From assembly GCA_934295165.1 (NCBI GenBank), contig CAKRAT010000011.1, forward strand, positions 1-41,758: 41,758 bases of DNA, in the 5' to 3' direction. Origin of the DNA: an uncultured Dorea sp. Lineage in GTDB: Bacteria > Bacillota > Clostridia > Lachnospirales > Lachnospiraceae. The first letter of the stretch is position 1, and each line of letters begins with the position of its first letter. The translations under genes and the position numbers were made by a program. Positions 15,235 through 23,450 of this stretch are shown here, one piece after another. The notes under the pieces were generated by a model. It did no database searches and was not told where the DNA came from. It worked only from the letters and a program-made list of their open reading frames with translations.

Positions 15235-15921
15235 TTATACCTGATCAAGGACCTGGTCGATCATGCGGAAATGTTCTTCCAATGCTTCCAGACCTTTTTC
15301 TTCATCTTTTTCTTTCAATGCCTCTACCAATGCTCTGTGACATTGGTTCAGCCGGTCTTTCGTAACTCCTGTTCTCAGAAGCTTTTCCCTTACATCTTTA
15401 ATGAACATATCGATCACCCCGGAACATGCCTCCAGAAAATCAAGCACCAGTATATTTCCCGAACTTTGTGCCAATGTAAAATGAATCTTCTTATCAAGTA
15501 CTACATTCTTCTCATCATCTCCGCTCTGATCCAGTTCCTTTACAGCCTCTTCCATCTCTGCAATCTGCTCTTTTGAGGCACACTCTATAGCAAGCGAAAA
15601 AGCCAGACGTTCCAGCGCCTGCCGGATCTGGCTGATCTGCTTATAATTAATCTGATCCATAGCAAACATCATAGTCATAGTCTCTGCAAGACTCTTCTGA
15701 AATTCACATGTGATGTAATTTCCCGAACCTTGTTGCGAAGAAATCACTCCCGTCATGTCCATAATACGGATTGCTTCACGCACCGAATTGCGGCTTACAT
15801 TCAACTGTTCTGCGATATCCCGTTCCGGCGGTAATTTCTCACCGGGACGTAATTCCCCGTCCATAATCTTCTTTTTAAAATAATCAATGACACCTTTATA
15901 GGCCTTCTGCTGTCTTTCCAT
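15235..15921 (-). CDS. GntR-family regulator, FadR/FCD type
   Basis: A 228-residue transcription factor. The winged helix-turn-helix spans about 8-75 (GELRPGEKLPPERDIAEQL, then RNSVREAIRIMDMTGVI). The helical FCD effector domain spans about 90-220 and usually binds a metal and a carboxylate or sugar acid. It lies 14 bases after the DeoR-type gene, so the two regulators are co-transcribed. Being close to the pdxA2-kinase-kdgT operon, it may respond to the sugar acid that the operon consumes; this is contextual. GGGAG lies eight bases before the ATG. Confidence 0.88.
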   Translation of the reverse strand: MERQQKAYKGVIDYFKKKIMDGELRPGEKLPPERDIAEQLNVSRNSVREAIRIMDMTGVISSQQGSGNYITCEFQKSLAETMTMMFAMDQINYKQISQIRQALERLAFSLAIECASKEQIAEMEEAVKELDQSGDDEKNVVLDKKIHFTLAQSSGNILVLDFLEACSGVIDMFIKDVREKLLRTGVTKDRLNQCHRALVEALKEKDEEKGLEALEEHFRMIDQVLDQV

Positions 15922-15935
15922 CCGAATATCTCCCG

Positions 15936-16697
15936 CTACGCAATAACCAACGGTACATCCAGTTCTTTCGCCTTCTGGATATTTTCCTTTGATACACCGT
16001 CATCTGTAATAATCTTATCCACTTCGTTTGTCGGACAGATAACCGAAAGATAGCCACCACCGAACTTGCTGCTGTCTGCCAGTACATAGACCTTCTCTGC
16101 TGCTTTCATGATTGCTTTTTTCACTTCCATCTGCGGTGTAGCAATCGATGTAAGTCCCACATTAAAATTAATACTGTGCACTCCGATAAACGCTTTGTCT
16201 ACATGAAATTTCGACATATTCTGGATTGCCGCATCTCCCATCGTAGCCGCAAGATGCCCCGTTACATATCCTCCGATCATGAAAAGTTCTATATGTCCGA
16301 CTCCCGCCAGCTCATTTCCTGCGATCAGAGAATTTGTTACAACCGCAATTCTCTTCTCCGGATGCTTCTTAATCACCTGTGCAAGATAAAAGCTTGTTGA
16401 TGCATCATCAATGATGATCGTATCCCTGTCATCCAGAAACTCATATGCAGCTTCTGCAATCTGCTTTTTCTGCAGGACATTACGATATATTGTTTCTGCA
16501 GAATACTTCTTCTCCGTTTCTGCCTCAACTTTCACCGCTCCGCCATGGGTACGTTTCAACAATCCTTCTATATCCATCGCTTTGATGTCATTTCTTATCG
16601 TTACTTCTGAGCATCCGAATTCTTTGCTCAGATCTGTAACTTTGACTCTTCCCTTTCTGCCGAGTTCTTTTAATATTTCATTTCTACGTTCTTCCAT
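15936..16697 (-). CDS. DeoR/GlpR-family regulator
   Basis: A 253-residue repressor. The DeoR winged helix-turn-helix is at about 3-57 (RRNEILKELGRKGRVKVTDL, EVTIRNDIKAMDIEGLLKRTHGGA). The sugar-phosphate-sensing DeoRC domain at about 75-230 has IIIDDASTSFYLAQ and AFIGVHSINFNVGL. It probably controls the adjacent C4 sugar-acid genes: TTTCGTTT-type repeats, common in DeoR-family operators, lie between pdxA2 and tpiA. Autoregulation is possible. GGGGAGG lies seven bases before the ATG. Confidence 0.9.
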   Translation of the reverse strand: MEERRNEILKELGRKGRVKVTDLSKEFGCSEVTIRNDIKAMDIEGLLKRTHGGAVKVEAETEKKYSAETIYRNVLQKKQIAEAAYEFLDDRDTIIIDDASTSFYLAQVIKKHPEKRIAVVTNSLIAGNELAGVGHIELFMIGGYVTGHLAATMGDAAIQNMSKFHVDKAFIGVHSINFNVGLTSIATPQMEVKKAIMKAAEKVYVLADSSKFGGGYLSVICPTNEVDKIITDDGVSKENIQKAKELDVPLVIA

Positions 16698-16732
16698 GGC
16701 TGCCTCCCCTGCAACTATCCTCTTAATAAGTT

Positions 16733-16760
16733 AGTTTACACTTTTTATACCAATTGTCAA
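16733..16760 (-). promoter_or_regulatory. Promoter of the DeoR-GntR regulator operon
   Basis: Minus-strand TTGACA (16760-16755, perfect -35), 16-base spacer, TAAACT (16738-16733), 36 bases before the DeoR start. Confidence 0.6.
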
Positions 16761-16792
16761 GCACACAGCCGTTTCATTTTTAAGAACATTTC

Positions 16793-17428
16793 TTATCTCA
16801 TTCTTACCTTACTCTGTCCAAGCTGTGTTGCAATTGTTGTAAAAATCGGTACAAACTGATCTCCGAAATCTTCTTTTGGAAGTATCATTGCACATTCCGG
16901 TGCATAATAGATTCCGATCGTCTTTGGTGTGACTACTGCACGCTCGATCTGATCCCACTCATAAGTCTTACTTTCCCCATTCTGCTCGAGTGTGATTCCT
17001 TTTTCCGAAAATGTATATTCTGCAGGTGCATTATACTCTCTGTTTACTACTACCTGTTTTTTTGCTCTCATCTTAAGCTGGAATGGTGTGCCGCCAAGGA
17101 ATAATACTGCTGCTGCCAGATATAATACTGCTCCCACAGCATTCACTCTTCCTGTTGTGTAAGAGAAGATTCCCATAAATACAACTGCAAGTCCCAGGAT
17201 ATTTACCAGAAATCCACTGAATTTAGAATATGCGTGGAATAAAAGAAAATCATACAATGCTTCTTTTGTCATCTTGACTGTCATCTTGTTCTCTGTCACG
17301 GTTTCTGTCTCCTTTCCGTTTTCTGTAGCTGCAGTTTCCATCGTCGTTGATACACTTTCGGCTGCTTTGTTTTCCGTTGCCACATTTTCCACTGCTGTTC
17401 CAACTGCCTTATTCTCTTCTGTTCCCAT
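16793..17428 (-). CDS. YcxB-like membrane protein
   Basis: A 211-residue protein. Residues 1-50 are Thr/Glu/Ala-rich and unlikely to be folded. Two hydrophobic helices follow at about 73-92 and 96-115. The C-terminal YcxB-like domain covers about 120-211 (YTFSEKGITLEQNGESKTYEWDQI at 137-160). The role of this family is not known. It stands between the kdgT terminator and the DeoR gene, with GGGAGG nine bases before the ATG. Nothing links it functionally to the sugar-acid genes besides position. Confidence 0.72.
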   Translation of the reverse strand: MGTEENKAVGTAVENVATENKAAESVSTTMETAATENGKETETVTENKMTVKMTKEALYDFLLFHAYSKFSGFLVNILGLAVVFMGIFSYTTGRVNAVGAVLYLAAAVLFLGGTPFQLKMRAKKQVVVNREYNAPAEYTFSEKGITLEQNGESKTYEWDQIERAVVTPKTIGIYYAPECAMILPKEDFGDQFVPIFTTIATQLGQSKVRMR

Positions 17429-17476
17429 TGAAATACCTCCCGATGATTTTTTGTATTAATTTTTTACCTCTTTTTA

Positions 17477-17512
17477 GAAAAGTCCTTTTATACTTTGACA
17501 TATAAAAGGACT
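17477..17512 (-). terminator. Terminator of the pdxA2-kinase-kdgT operon
   Basis: A perfect 12-bp stem (AGTCCTTTTATA and its complement) around an 8-base loop (17481-17512), followed on the minus strand by TTTT. Confidence 0.7.
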
Positions 17513-17552
17513 GGAAATGTTTGTACTACCTGTACTGTATTGCTATTTCAAA

Positions 17553-18587
17553 TTAGTTTGCTTTTACTTTATCGTAAGCCCATCCTTCCGGACTGTAGAT
17601 ACCTTTCTGTCTCTTCTGCATCCATTTATCAAATGCTGCTGTAATGAATGGGCAGAGGAACAGTGTAATGATAGATGCTGTCGCACACTGTGCTGTTGCC
17701 ATACTTACCATACCTTCCATTGAAGGATCTGCTTCTGCAACTGCTGCAGGTGTCATAGCTGAGTTCAGGGCAGTTGTACCGATAGCTGCACCCATCGCAT
17801 TTCTTTCCTTCTTTGGAAGGAGAAGATTGATTACGAAGAAGAAGATAACTGCTGTTGCTGCAGAGATCAGTCCAAGTACGATACCGGAAGCTCCTGCTGT
17901 CAGGATTGTCTTAACGTCTGTCTTCGCACCGATAGAAATAGTCATGAAGAATGTTACGATCGGCTGTGCTGTCTTACATGCATCACGGAATCCCTTGTCC
18001 AGATTTCCCCAGAAGAATCCGATAAGCAGTGGTACTAATACTGCGATCAGGGATTTGATCGGGATATTTGCAAGTCCTGTTGCACCAAGTGCGATCAGTG
18101 TAAAGAATGGTCCGTCATTCAGTGACAGGATTGAGATAGCTCCTGTATCTGTTGCATTTCCGAACTGTGATGAAAGGGAAATGTACAGTGATCCGTTTGA
18201 GTTCGTGATTGCTGCGATCAATACGAATGGTGCGATTCCGAGGAATCCTTCCGGTCCGCAGATCTTACCAACAATAAGACCAACGATAACTCCAAGTAAG
18301 AACTTGGTACCAGTCATAATTACACCTTTATAAAGCGGCATACCTACCTGTTTAATGTCGATCATAGATCCACATACGATCAGGAAGAATCCCATCATAC
18401 ATGCATTTCCTTCATAGAACAGTGCTGTTACATATCCTCCGATCTGGAATACCTGCGGTACAAATGTTGCAAGTACAACCGCGATTACCAGCGGGATGAT
18501 TACCAGACCTCCCGGGAGGTTTTTCATTTTGTTCAGAATATCAAGATCTTTTCTTGTGTCCTGAGGCTGTTTGTTTTCTTCGCTCAT
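17553..18587 (-). CDS. 2-keto-3-deoxygluconate permease family transporter (KdgT-like)
   Basis: A 344-residue proton symporter-type permease with about ten hydrophobic helices, starting near residue 26 (LVIIPLVIAVVLATFVP). The family motif region GFFLIVCGSMIDIKQVGMPLYKG is present, as is the internal acidic-loop run NDGPFFTLIALG. KdgT itself carries 2-keto-3-deoxygluconate. Here no KDG kinase or aldolase is present; instead it follows pdxA2 and a DUF1537 kinase, so the substrate is more likely a four-carbon sugar acid such as threonate or erythronate. AAAGGAGAG lies eight bases before the ATG. Confidence 0.85.
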   Translation of the reverse strand: MSEENKQPQDTRKDLDILNKMKNLPGGLVIIPLVIAVVLATFVPQVFQIGGYVTALFYEGNACMMGFFLIVCGSMIDIKQVGMPLYKGVIMTGTKFLLGVIVGLIVGKICGPEGFLGIAPFVLIAAITNSNGSLYISLSSQFGNATDTGAISILSLNDGPFFTLIALGATGLANIPIKSLIAVLVPLLIGFFWGNLDKGFRDACKTAQPIVTFFMTISIGAKTDVKTILTAGASGIVLGLISAATAVIFFFVINLLLPKKERNAMGAAIGTTALNSAMTPAAVAEADPSMEGMVSMATAQCATASIITLFLCPFITAAFDKWMQKRQKGIYSPEGWAYDKVKAN

Positions 18588-18653
18588 GTTCTCTCTCCTT
18601 TTCTCTTTTTTGATGCGTTTTTTCGTTTATGATCAGGATGGATTTCCCCGATG

Positions 18654-19994
18654 CTATCTTGCCGATTCTTTAAACAGACGTTCTACGATATCGCAGGCTG
18701 TATTGTCATTTCCTGTAAGTCCGCCTTTTCCTACGACCGGAAGTCCGTCATATTTTCCGACTAATCTTCCGACGTCTGTCTGTGGAATTACGTAGTCCAT
18801 CACTTCGATGCACTCAACTCCCAGCTGATAGCATACATTTACCATCGTGTCACCACCTGTAGTATACAGACCTGCGATTTTTTCTCTTCCTACCTGTTCC
18901 AGTACCTGTGAGATAATGGTTCCAAGTCCGGCATTGATACGGTTCGCGCTCATTCCGCCTGCATAGCCACGTTTTTTATCTTCTTCGTCCAGATTCAGAA
19001 GCTCTCCGTGAAGCGCTGTCTCAAACAGGATTGCTCTTGGCTGTTCGTCGCTTTCGAGCAGCTCAACTGCTTTGTTCACCGCTTTGAATGCTTCATCTAA
19101 CGCTTCATCTCCACCATTGATCAGCGGAATTGGTTCTACACTGATTCTGACATGTCTGGAATCTTCACATAATACCTGCATCTGTTTCTTCGTAACCGGT
19201 GTTGCACTTCCGGCTGCGATCAGAACAGTCTTTCCTTCTTCGCTTGCTGCAGGTGGTACATTCGGCTGTTCTTCCTGAATGAGTCCTCTTCTGTATGCAA
19301 GTTTTGAAGTAAACGGTCCCGGATCCACTGCGACTACGTCCCAGTCAAGATCGATACAAGCCTGTGCGATCTGGTCTACATCTTCCAATGTGATCGCATC
19401 CACAATGATGACACCTGCGCCATCATTTCTTACTTCTGTAAGTGCTTCCTTGATTCCGTCTTTTCCTTTCAGAACCTGATCTAATGTAACCAGTCCGACC
19501 TTTCTTCTGGTCTGGCCTGCGAGGAGTCTTGGTATGTAATTCTCTTTTACCGGTGTACGTACATCCTGTGCAACCGGTGTGTTGATCAATGCCACGCCAT
19601 CGATCACTGAATATCCGCCAACAAGGATTCTTCTGGACTGCGGCATTGCCGGCACGACAACTGCCACTGTATCTTCATTCAGCTGATCTAACATTGCATC
19701 AACTTCTACGCCCACGCCGCCACGTAACGTTGTATCAATACGTTTTGAAAAGTATTTTACTCCCATCGCTTTTAATGCATTGGTAGCTGATTTTACTTTC
19801 TCATATGCTTCTTCTTTTGGAAGTGGTCTTGAATTACTGCTGATCAGAATTGCGTCAAGAGATGCTGTCTCTCTTGCTTTCTGCGCTGCTTCTTCATTAA
19901 AAAATACTGCTGTTCTTGCTTTCGATCTTGCTAATAATACACCTGTCGTTGTTGCTCCTGTCAGGTCATCCGCAACTGCTCCTATCAAAGGCAT
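18654..19994 (-). CDS. Four-carbon acid sugar kinase (DUF1537; DtnK/DenK-like)
   Basis: A 446-residue kinase of the DUF1537 family, which phosphorylates D-threonate, L-threonate or D-erythronate at O4. The N-terminal substrate domain opens with GAVADDLTGATTTG at 5-18; KRIDTTLRGG (about 83-92) is the second signature. The C-terminal nucleotide-binding domain has AGLYTTGGDTMVNV and VGKGGLTGN near the end. Members partner with PdxA2, encoded 41 bases upstream, so the product is presumably oxidised next. Whether threonate or erythronate is preferred cannot be read from sequence. Confidence 0.92.
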   Translation of the reverse strand: MPLIGAVADDLTGATTTGVLLARSKARTAVFFNEEAAQKARETASLDAILISSNSRPLPKEEAYEKVKSATNALKAMGVKYFSKRIDTTLRGGVGVEVDAMLDQLNEDTVAVVVPAMPQSRRILVGGYSVIDGVALINTPVAQDVRTPVKENYIPRLLAGQTRRKVGLVTLDQVLKGKDGIKEALTEVRNDGAGVIIVDAITLEDVDQIAQACIDLDWDVVAVDPGPFTSKLAYRRGLIQEEQPNVPPAASEEGKTVLIAAGSATPVTKKQMQVLCEDSRHVRISVEPIPLINGGDEALDEAFKAVNKAVELLESDEQPRAILFETALHGELLNLDEEDKKRGYAGGMSANRINAGLGTIISQVLEQVGREKIAGLYTTGGDTMVNVCYQLGVECIEVMDYVIPQTDVGRLVGKYDGLPVVGKGGLTGNDNTACDIVERLFKESAR

Positions 19995-20035
19995 GATGCA
20001 TTCCTCTCTTTCTATCCGTTCACTTGCTTTCTGAA

Positions 20036-21055
20036 TTAATTTTCTTTTTTCTCATGCTGTTTTGCTGCATACTCTGCGACTACTTTTGTAGACTCGATCA
20101 GACTGATGCATCCTGCAATTCCTTTACCTGCAATGTCAAATGCTGTTCCGTGGTCTACAGAACTTCTGATGAATGGAAGTCCGAATGTAAGTGTTACAGA
20201 TTTTTCAAAGTCTAACGTCTTACAAGCGATGTGTCCCTGATCATGATATAAAGAAAGGATTGCATCGAATTTGCCGGATTTTCCAATGTGGAATACGGAG
20301 TCAGCCGGGCAAGGTCCGATTGCATTGATTCCTTTTTCCTGAGCGGCTTTTACTGCCGGCTCGATCTCATCGATCTCTTCACGTCCGAATAATCCGTTGT
20401 CTCCGTTATGTGGATTTAATCCTGCAACTGCGATCAGTGGATTCTCGATTCCGACTTTTCTCAACTCTTTGTCGATGTTAATAACATCTTCAAGAATGAC
20501 ATCTTTGGTAGCATAGTGACATGCATCTACCAGTGACATGTGTCTGCTTACAAAGAATACTCTTAATTTGTGGCAGGAGAACATTGTCAGAGCGTATGGA
20601 GAATGAGTTACATTCTGATAGATCTCTGTATGTCCAGGTTCTTTTACACCGATCAGTTTGATCGCTCCTTTGTGGATTGGTGCTGTAGAAACTGCATCGA
20701 TCTTTCCTGCTTCTCCGAGTTCGATGGATTTCATGATCCAGTCAACTGCCATCTGTCCTGCAAGTGCCTGAACTTTTCCCCACTCGATAGAATCTGTATC
20801 GTAATCACCTGTCTCGATGATGTCTACGGTTCCGAATTCATATTTTGCTTCTGACGGATCTTCTATCTTGTTGTATTTTAATTCTTTTCCAAGAACCTTT
20901 GCTGCTCTGTCCATGATTGCGATACTTCCGATTACAAACGGACGACAACAGTCGTGGATTTCTTCACTTAACATTGTTCCTACTACGATCTCAGGTCCGA
21001 TACCTGCAGGATCTCCCATTGTGATTGCTGTTACTGGTTTATACTGTGTACTCAT
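20036..21055 (-). CDS. pdxA2: 4-phospho-threonate/erythronate dehydrogenase (PdxA2)
   Basis: A 339-residue PdxA-family NAD-dependent dehydrogenase. MGDPAGIGPEI (13-23), KEPGHTEIYQ, SCHKLRVFFVSRHMSL, NPHNGDNGLFG and SLYHDQGHIACK with its metal His are all present. The vitamin B6 enzyme PdxA acts on 4-phosphohydroxy-threonine. Next to a DUF1537 kinase, PdxA2 proteins instead oxidise 4-phospho-threonate or -erythronate and decarboxylate it to dihydroxyacetone phosphate. It is the first gene of the operon with the kinase and permease. No other pyridoxine gene is nearby, supporting the catabolic reading. Confidence 0.92.
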   Translation of the reverse strand: MSTQYKPVTAITMGDPAGIGPEIVVGTMLSEEIHDCCRPFVIGSIAIMDRAAKVLGKELKYNKIEDPSEAKYEFGTVDIIETGDYDTDSIEWGKVQALAGQMAVDWIMKSIELGEAGKIDAVSTAPIHKGAIKLIGVKEPGHTEIYQNVTHSPYALTMFSCHKLRVFFVSRHMSLVDACHYATKDVILEDVINIDKELRKVGIENPLIAVAGLNPHNGDNGLFGREEIDEIEPAVKAAQEKGINAIGPCPADSVFHIGKSGKFDAILSLYHDQGHIACKTLDFEKSVTLTFGLPFIRSSVDHGTAFDIAGKGIAGCISLIESTKVVAEYAAKQHEKKEN

Positions 21056-21068
21056 AATCTTTTATTTT

Positions 21069-21101
21069 CCTTTCGTTTATTTTTGTTTGCGTTTTCGTTT
21101 T
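21069..21101. promoter_or_regulatory. Putative DeoR operator cluster, pdxA2 side
   Basis: Three imperfect 11-bp repeats in phase on the plus strand: CCTTTCGTTTA, TTTTTGTTTGC, GTTTTCGTTTT. TTTCGTTT-type direct repeats are typical of DeoR-family sites. A looser cluster (CTTTCGATT and TTTGTTTTT) lies at 21256-21278 near the tpiA-like promoter. Confidence 0.5.
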
Positions 21102-21281
21102 GATGTTTATATCTTACATTCCTTTTTCTGTTTTTGCAATAGTTTTTCTGTTTGTTTTGTAACTTTATCACAATTGCATAGTTTCTTTTTCTTGTTTTTG
21201 TGCATTTTTCAACAGTTTGTTAACGTTTTATCAGTGTTTTCCAATATTTTCTTTTTCTTTCGATTATTTTTGTTTTTATTA

Positions 21282-21310
21282 TTGCTTTTCCACTATATTA
21301 GGGATATAAT
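21282..21310 (+). promoter_or_regulatory. Sigma-A promoter of the tpiA-like/rpiB-like pair
   Basis: TTGCTT (21282-21287), 17-base spacer, TATAAT (21305-21310, perfect -10), 45 bases before the ATG. Confidence 0.75.
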
Positions 21311-21355
21311 CATAAAAAAGAAAGCAAAAACAAAATATCGAAAACGGAGGGTATC

Positions 21356-22138
21356 ATGAGTAAAAAACTTTTTTTTGGAAGTAACCTGAAAATGTACAAG
21401 AATATAAAAGATACCGTTTCCTATCTTCAGGATCTGGAATCTCTGACCAAAGATATAAGCAGGGATGAAATCGAATTATTTATCATTCCTTCTTATACTA
21501 CCCTGGATAGCGCTTCAAAAGCAATCGACCAGAAAAATATCCGTCTGGGTGCACAGAATATGTGCTGGGAAGAACAGGGACAGTTCACAGGAGAGATTTC
21601 TCCTCTGATGCTTCAGGAAGCAGGCATCGGTCTTGTCATGATCGGTCATTCCGAACGCCGTCATGTATTCGGCGAGACAGATATCGAAGAAAATAAGAAA
21701 GTTCTCTGTGCACTGGAACACGGATTCAAGACTCTTTTATGTATCGGAGAGACTGCAGAGGAAAAAGAATTCGGCATCAGCGCCGAAGTGCTCCGCACAC
21801 AGTTAAAGGTAGGATTCCATGGGGTATCTGCAGAAGATGCAAAGAACATCTGGGTAGCATACGAACCTGTATGGTCCATCGGAGTCAACGGAACTCCTGC
21901 TTCTGCTGACTACGCAGAAGAGATGCATAAAGTCATCAAAGCAACCTTATGCGAGATCTTCGGCGACGCAGCCGGCGAGATTCCGGCACTTTACGGCGGA
22001 AGCGTAAATCCTGGAAATGCATGTGATCTGATCGTTCAGCCATCCATCGATGGTCTGTTCACAGGACGTGCTGCATGGCAGGCAGACAAATTCAACACTT
22101 TGATCCGCGATGCGGTCAAAGCACATGATGCAAAATAA
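21356..22138 (+). CDS. TIM-family isomerase, probably L-erythrulose-1-phosphate isomerase (LerI/EryH-like)
   Basis: A 260-residue TIM-barrel isomerase. General TIM residues are kept: Asn10 and Lys12 in SNLKM, His98 in IGHSERR, Glu170 in AYEPVW, and YGGSV at 213-217. Flexible loop 6 differs from glycolytic TIM: it reads PVWSIGVNGTPAS rather than the usual VWAIGTGKTAT. The phosphate-site end reads GLFTGRAAW rather than VGGASL. Both variants recall LerI/EryH enzymes of erythritol pathways (comparison from memory). An alternative is a second TIM turning DHAP from PdxA2 into glyceraldehyde-3-phosphate. GGAGGG lies five bases before the ATG; the rpiB-like gene follows by 135 bases. Confidence 0.8.
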   Translation: MSKKLFFGSNLKMYKNIKDTVSYLQDLESLTKDISRDEIELFIIPSYTTLDSASKAIDQKNIRLGAQNMCWEEQGQFTGEISPLMLQEAGIGLVMIGHSERRHVFGETDIEENKKVLCALEHGFKTLLCIGETAEEKEFGISAEVLRTQLKVGFHGVSAEDAKNIWVAYEPVWSIGVNGTPASADYAEEMHKVIKATLCEIFGDAAGEIPALYGGSVNPGNACDLIVQPSIDGLFTGRAAWQADKFNTLIRDAVKAHDAK

Positions 22139-22273
22139 AGCTTCTTAATACAAAGGACTAAGTATGAAAGAACTAAGTATACAGATAATCAGACCTATAA
22201 CGAGAAGCTGATCCGACAACAAAGAAACAAATTTAATTTAAAAATATTTTTAATATCAAGGAGGATATTCACT

Positions 22274-22720
22274 ATGAAAATCGCAATCGGATGTGATCCA
22301 AACGCACAGCAGGCAAAAGAGGAACTAATCAAATTTATGGAAGATAAGGGTTATGGAGAGATCAAAGACTTCGGAAGCGAAGATCCTATCTACGCCAACA
22401 CAGCAGTTGCAGTTGCAGAAGCAGTTGCTTCCGGAGAATATGACCGCGGAATCCTGATCTGCGGAACAGGTCTTGGAGTTTCTATCGCAGCTAATAAGGT
22501 AAAAGGCGCTTATGCAGCATTACTTTCTGATGTATACTCAGCTAAGAGAGCCCGTCTCAGCAACGATGCCAACATCGCATGCATGGGAGCTTTCACAATT
22601 GGTAACAAATTAAGAGAAGAATTAACAGACGCTTTCCTGACAAATGAATTCGTTCCTGGATGCTCTTCTCAGCCAAAAGTAGATGCTTTCAGAGAGTACG
22701 AAGAAGCTCACCAGAAATAA
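22274..22720 (+). CDS. RpiB/LacAB-family isomerase, probably D-erythrulose-4-phosphate isomerase (DerI/EryI-like)
   Basis: A 148-residue RpiB-fold protein. Asp8 and Cys63 (ICGTGLGVSIAANK) are kept, but residues that define ribose-5-phosphate isomerase B are changed: His9 is Pro (GCDPN), the ring-opening His is Ser96 (RLSNDAN), and the phosphate-binding GGRH near 130 is PGCSS. YAN at 40-42 and the YSAKRARLSN run resemble EryI/DerI (from memory), which convert D-erythrulose-4-phosphate to D-erythrose-4-phosphate. Pairing with a LerI-like gene is exactly the EryH-EryI arrangement. AAGGAGG precedes the ATG; a bidirectional terminator follows. Confidence 0.8.
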   Translation: MKIAIGCDPNAQQAKEELIKFMEDKGYGEIKDFGSEDPIYANTAVAVAEAVASGEYDRGILICGTGLGVSIAANKVKGAYAALLSDVYSAKRARLSNDANIACMGAFTIGNKLREELTDAFLTNEFVPGCSSQPKVDAFREYEEAHQK

Positions 22721-22787
22721 ATTATAAAAAGTAAACTCAAAATAGATATTATCATTTTTTTCATTTCTCCAATATATAAAATATGAT

Positions 22788-22830
22788 AAAAAAGCGGTAC
22801 ACAGTTCATCACCTTTGTGTGCCGCTTTTT
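22788..22830. terminator. Bidirectional terminator between convergent rpiB-family genes
   Basis: Stem AAAAAGCGGTACAC/GTGTGCCGCTTTTT with one G-U pair, flanked by A-run on the left and T-run on the right, so it can serve both the plus-strand gene ending at 22720 and the minus-strand gene ending at 22893. Confidence 0.88.
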
Positions 22831-22892
22831 CTATCATCTACAGAACCTTCCACTATCAGATTCTTTTGTATACTGCTATTCCCAATATCACC

Positions 22893-23345
22893 TTACAGAT
22901 TACGATTTCTCTTCTCTATATCCATGATCATATCCACTCTCATTCCATGTCTTCCACCCGCAAATTCAGCATTCAGCCATGCATCCACAATGCTCTTTGC
23001 AGTCTCAATACCAATCACACGTGCTCCAAATGCAATCACATTCGCATTATTATGTTCTTTTGCCATTCTTGCTGTATACGGCTCACTGCATACAACTGCA
23101 CGAATACCATTTACTTTATTGGCTGCCAGTGAAATACCGGCTCCGGTTCCGCATATTGCGATTCCCTGCTCTACTTCACCGCTTGCCACTGCATTCCCTA
23201 ACTTTTCCCCAAATTCCGGATAATGACAGCTCTCATAAGAATCTGTTCCATAATTCACTACCTCATGTCCCAGACTCTCAAGATACTCCATAATCTCATT
23301 TTTCATATCCACTGATGAATGATCATTTGCAATTCCAATCTTCAT
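22893..23345 (-). CDS. rpiB: Ribose-5-phosphate isomerase B
   Basis: A 150-residue canonical RpiB that interconverts ribose-5-phosphate and ribulose-5-phosphate. All key residues are in place: Asp8-His9 (ANDHSS), Cys65 in AICGTGAGISLAANK, His98 in AKEHNNANV, Arg132-His133 and Arg136 in GGRHGMRV. The start at 23345 has AGGTAGGAA upstream; an in-frame ATG at 23372 is less likely. It converges with the degenerate RpiB-like gene. Related RpiB proteins isomerise allose-6-phosphate, but the general enzyme is the best call. It probably links pentoses from the arabinoside region to the pentose phosphate pathway. Confidence 0.9.
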   Translation of the reverse strand: MKIGIANDHSSVDMKNEIMEYLESLGHEVVNYGTDSYESCHYPEFGEKLGNAVASGEVEQGIAICGTGAGISLAANKVNGIRAVVCSEPYTARMAKEHNNANVIAFGARVIGIETAKSIVDAWLNAEFAGGRHGMRVDMIMDIEKRNRNL

Positions 23346-23450
23346 ATTTCTGTTCCTACCTTTGTCTTTCATATTTTACTTATTTATATTATAATTAGTA
23401 ACGAAATGAATATCAATGTTTTCAGAATTTTTTTATATAAGGAGTTATTT

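Noticed and set aside
15000..15248. Basic small membrane protein frame upstream of the amidase
   Set aside because: It overlaps the amidase start and the regulator terminator, and its C-terminal part is the amidase gene in another frame. No ribosome site.
22139..22273. Small peptide gene between the two isomerase genes
   Set aside because: A 14-codon frame beginning near 22164 has no ribosome site and no conserved feature.
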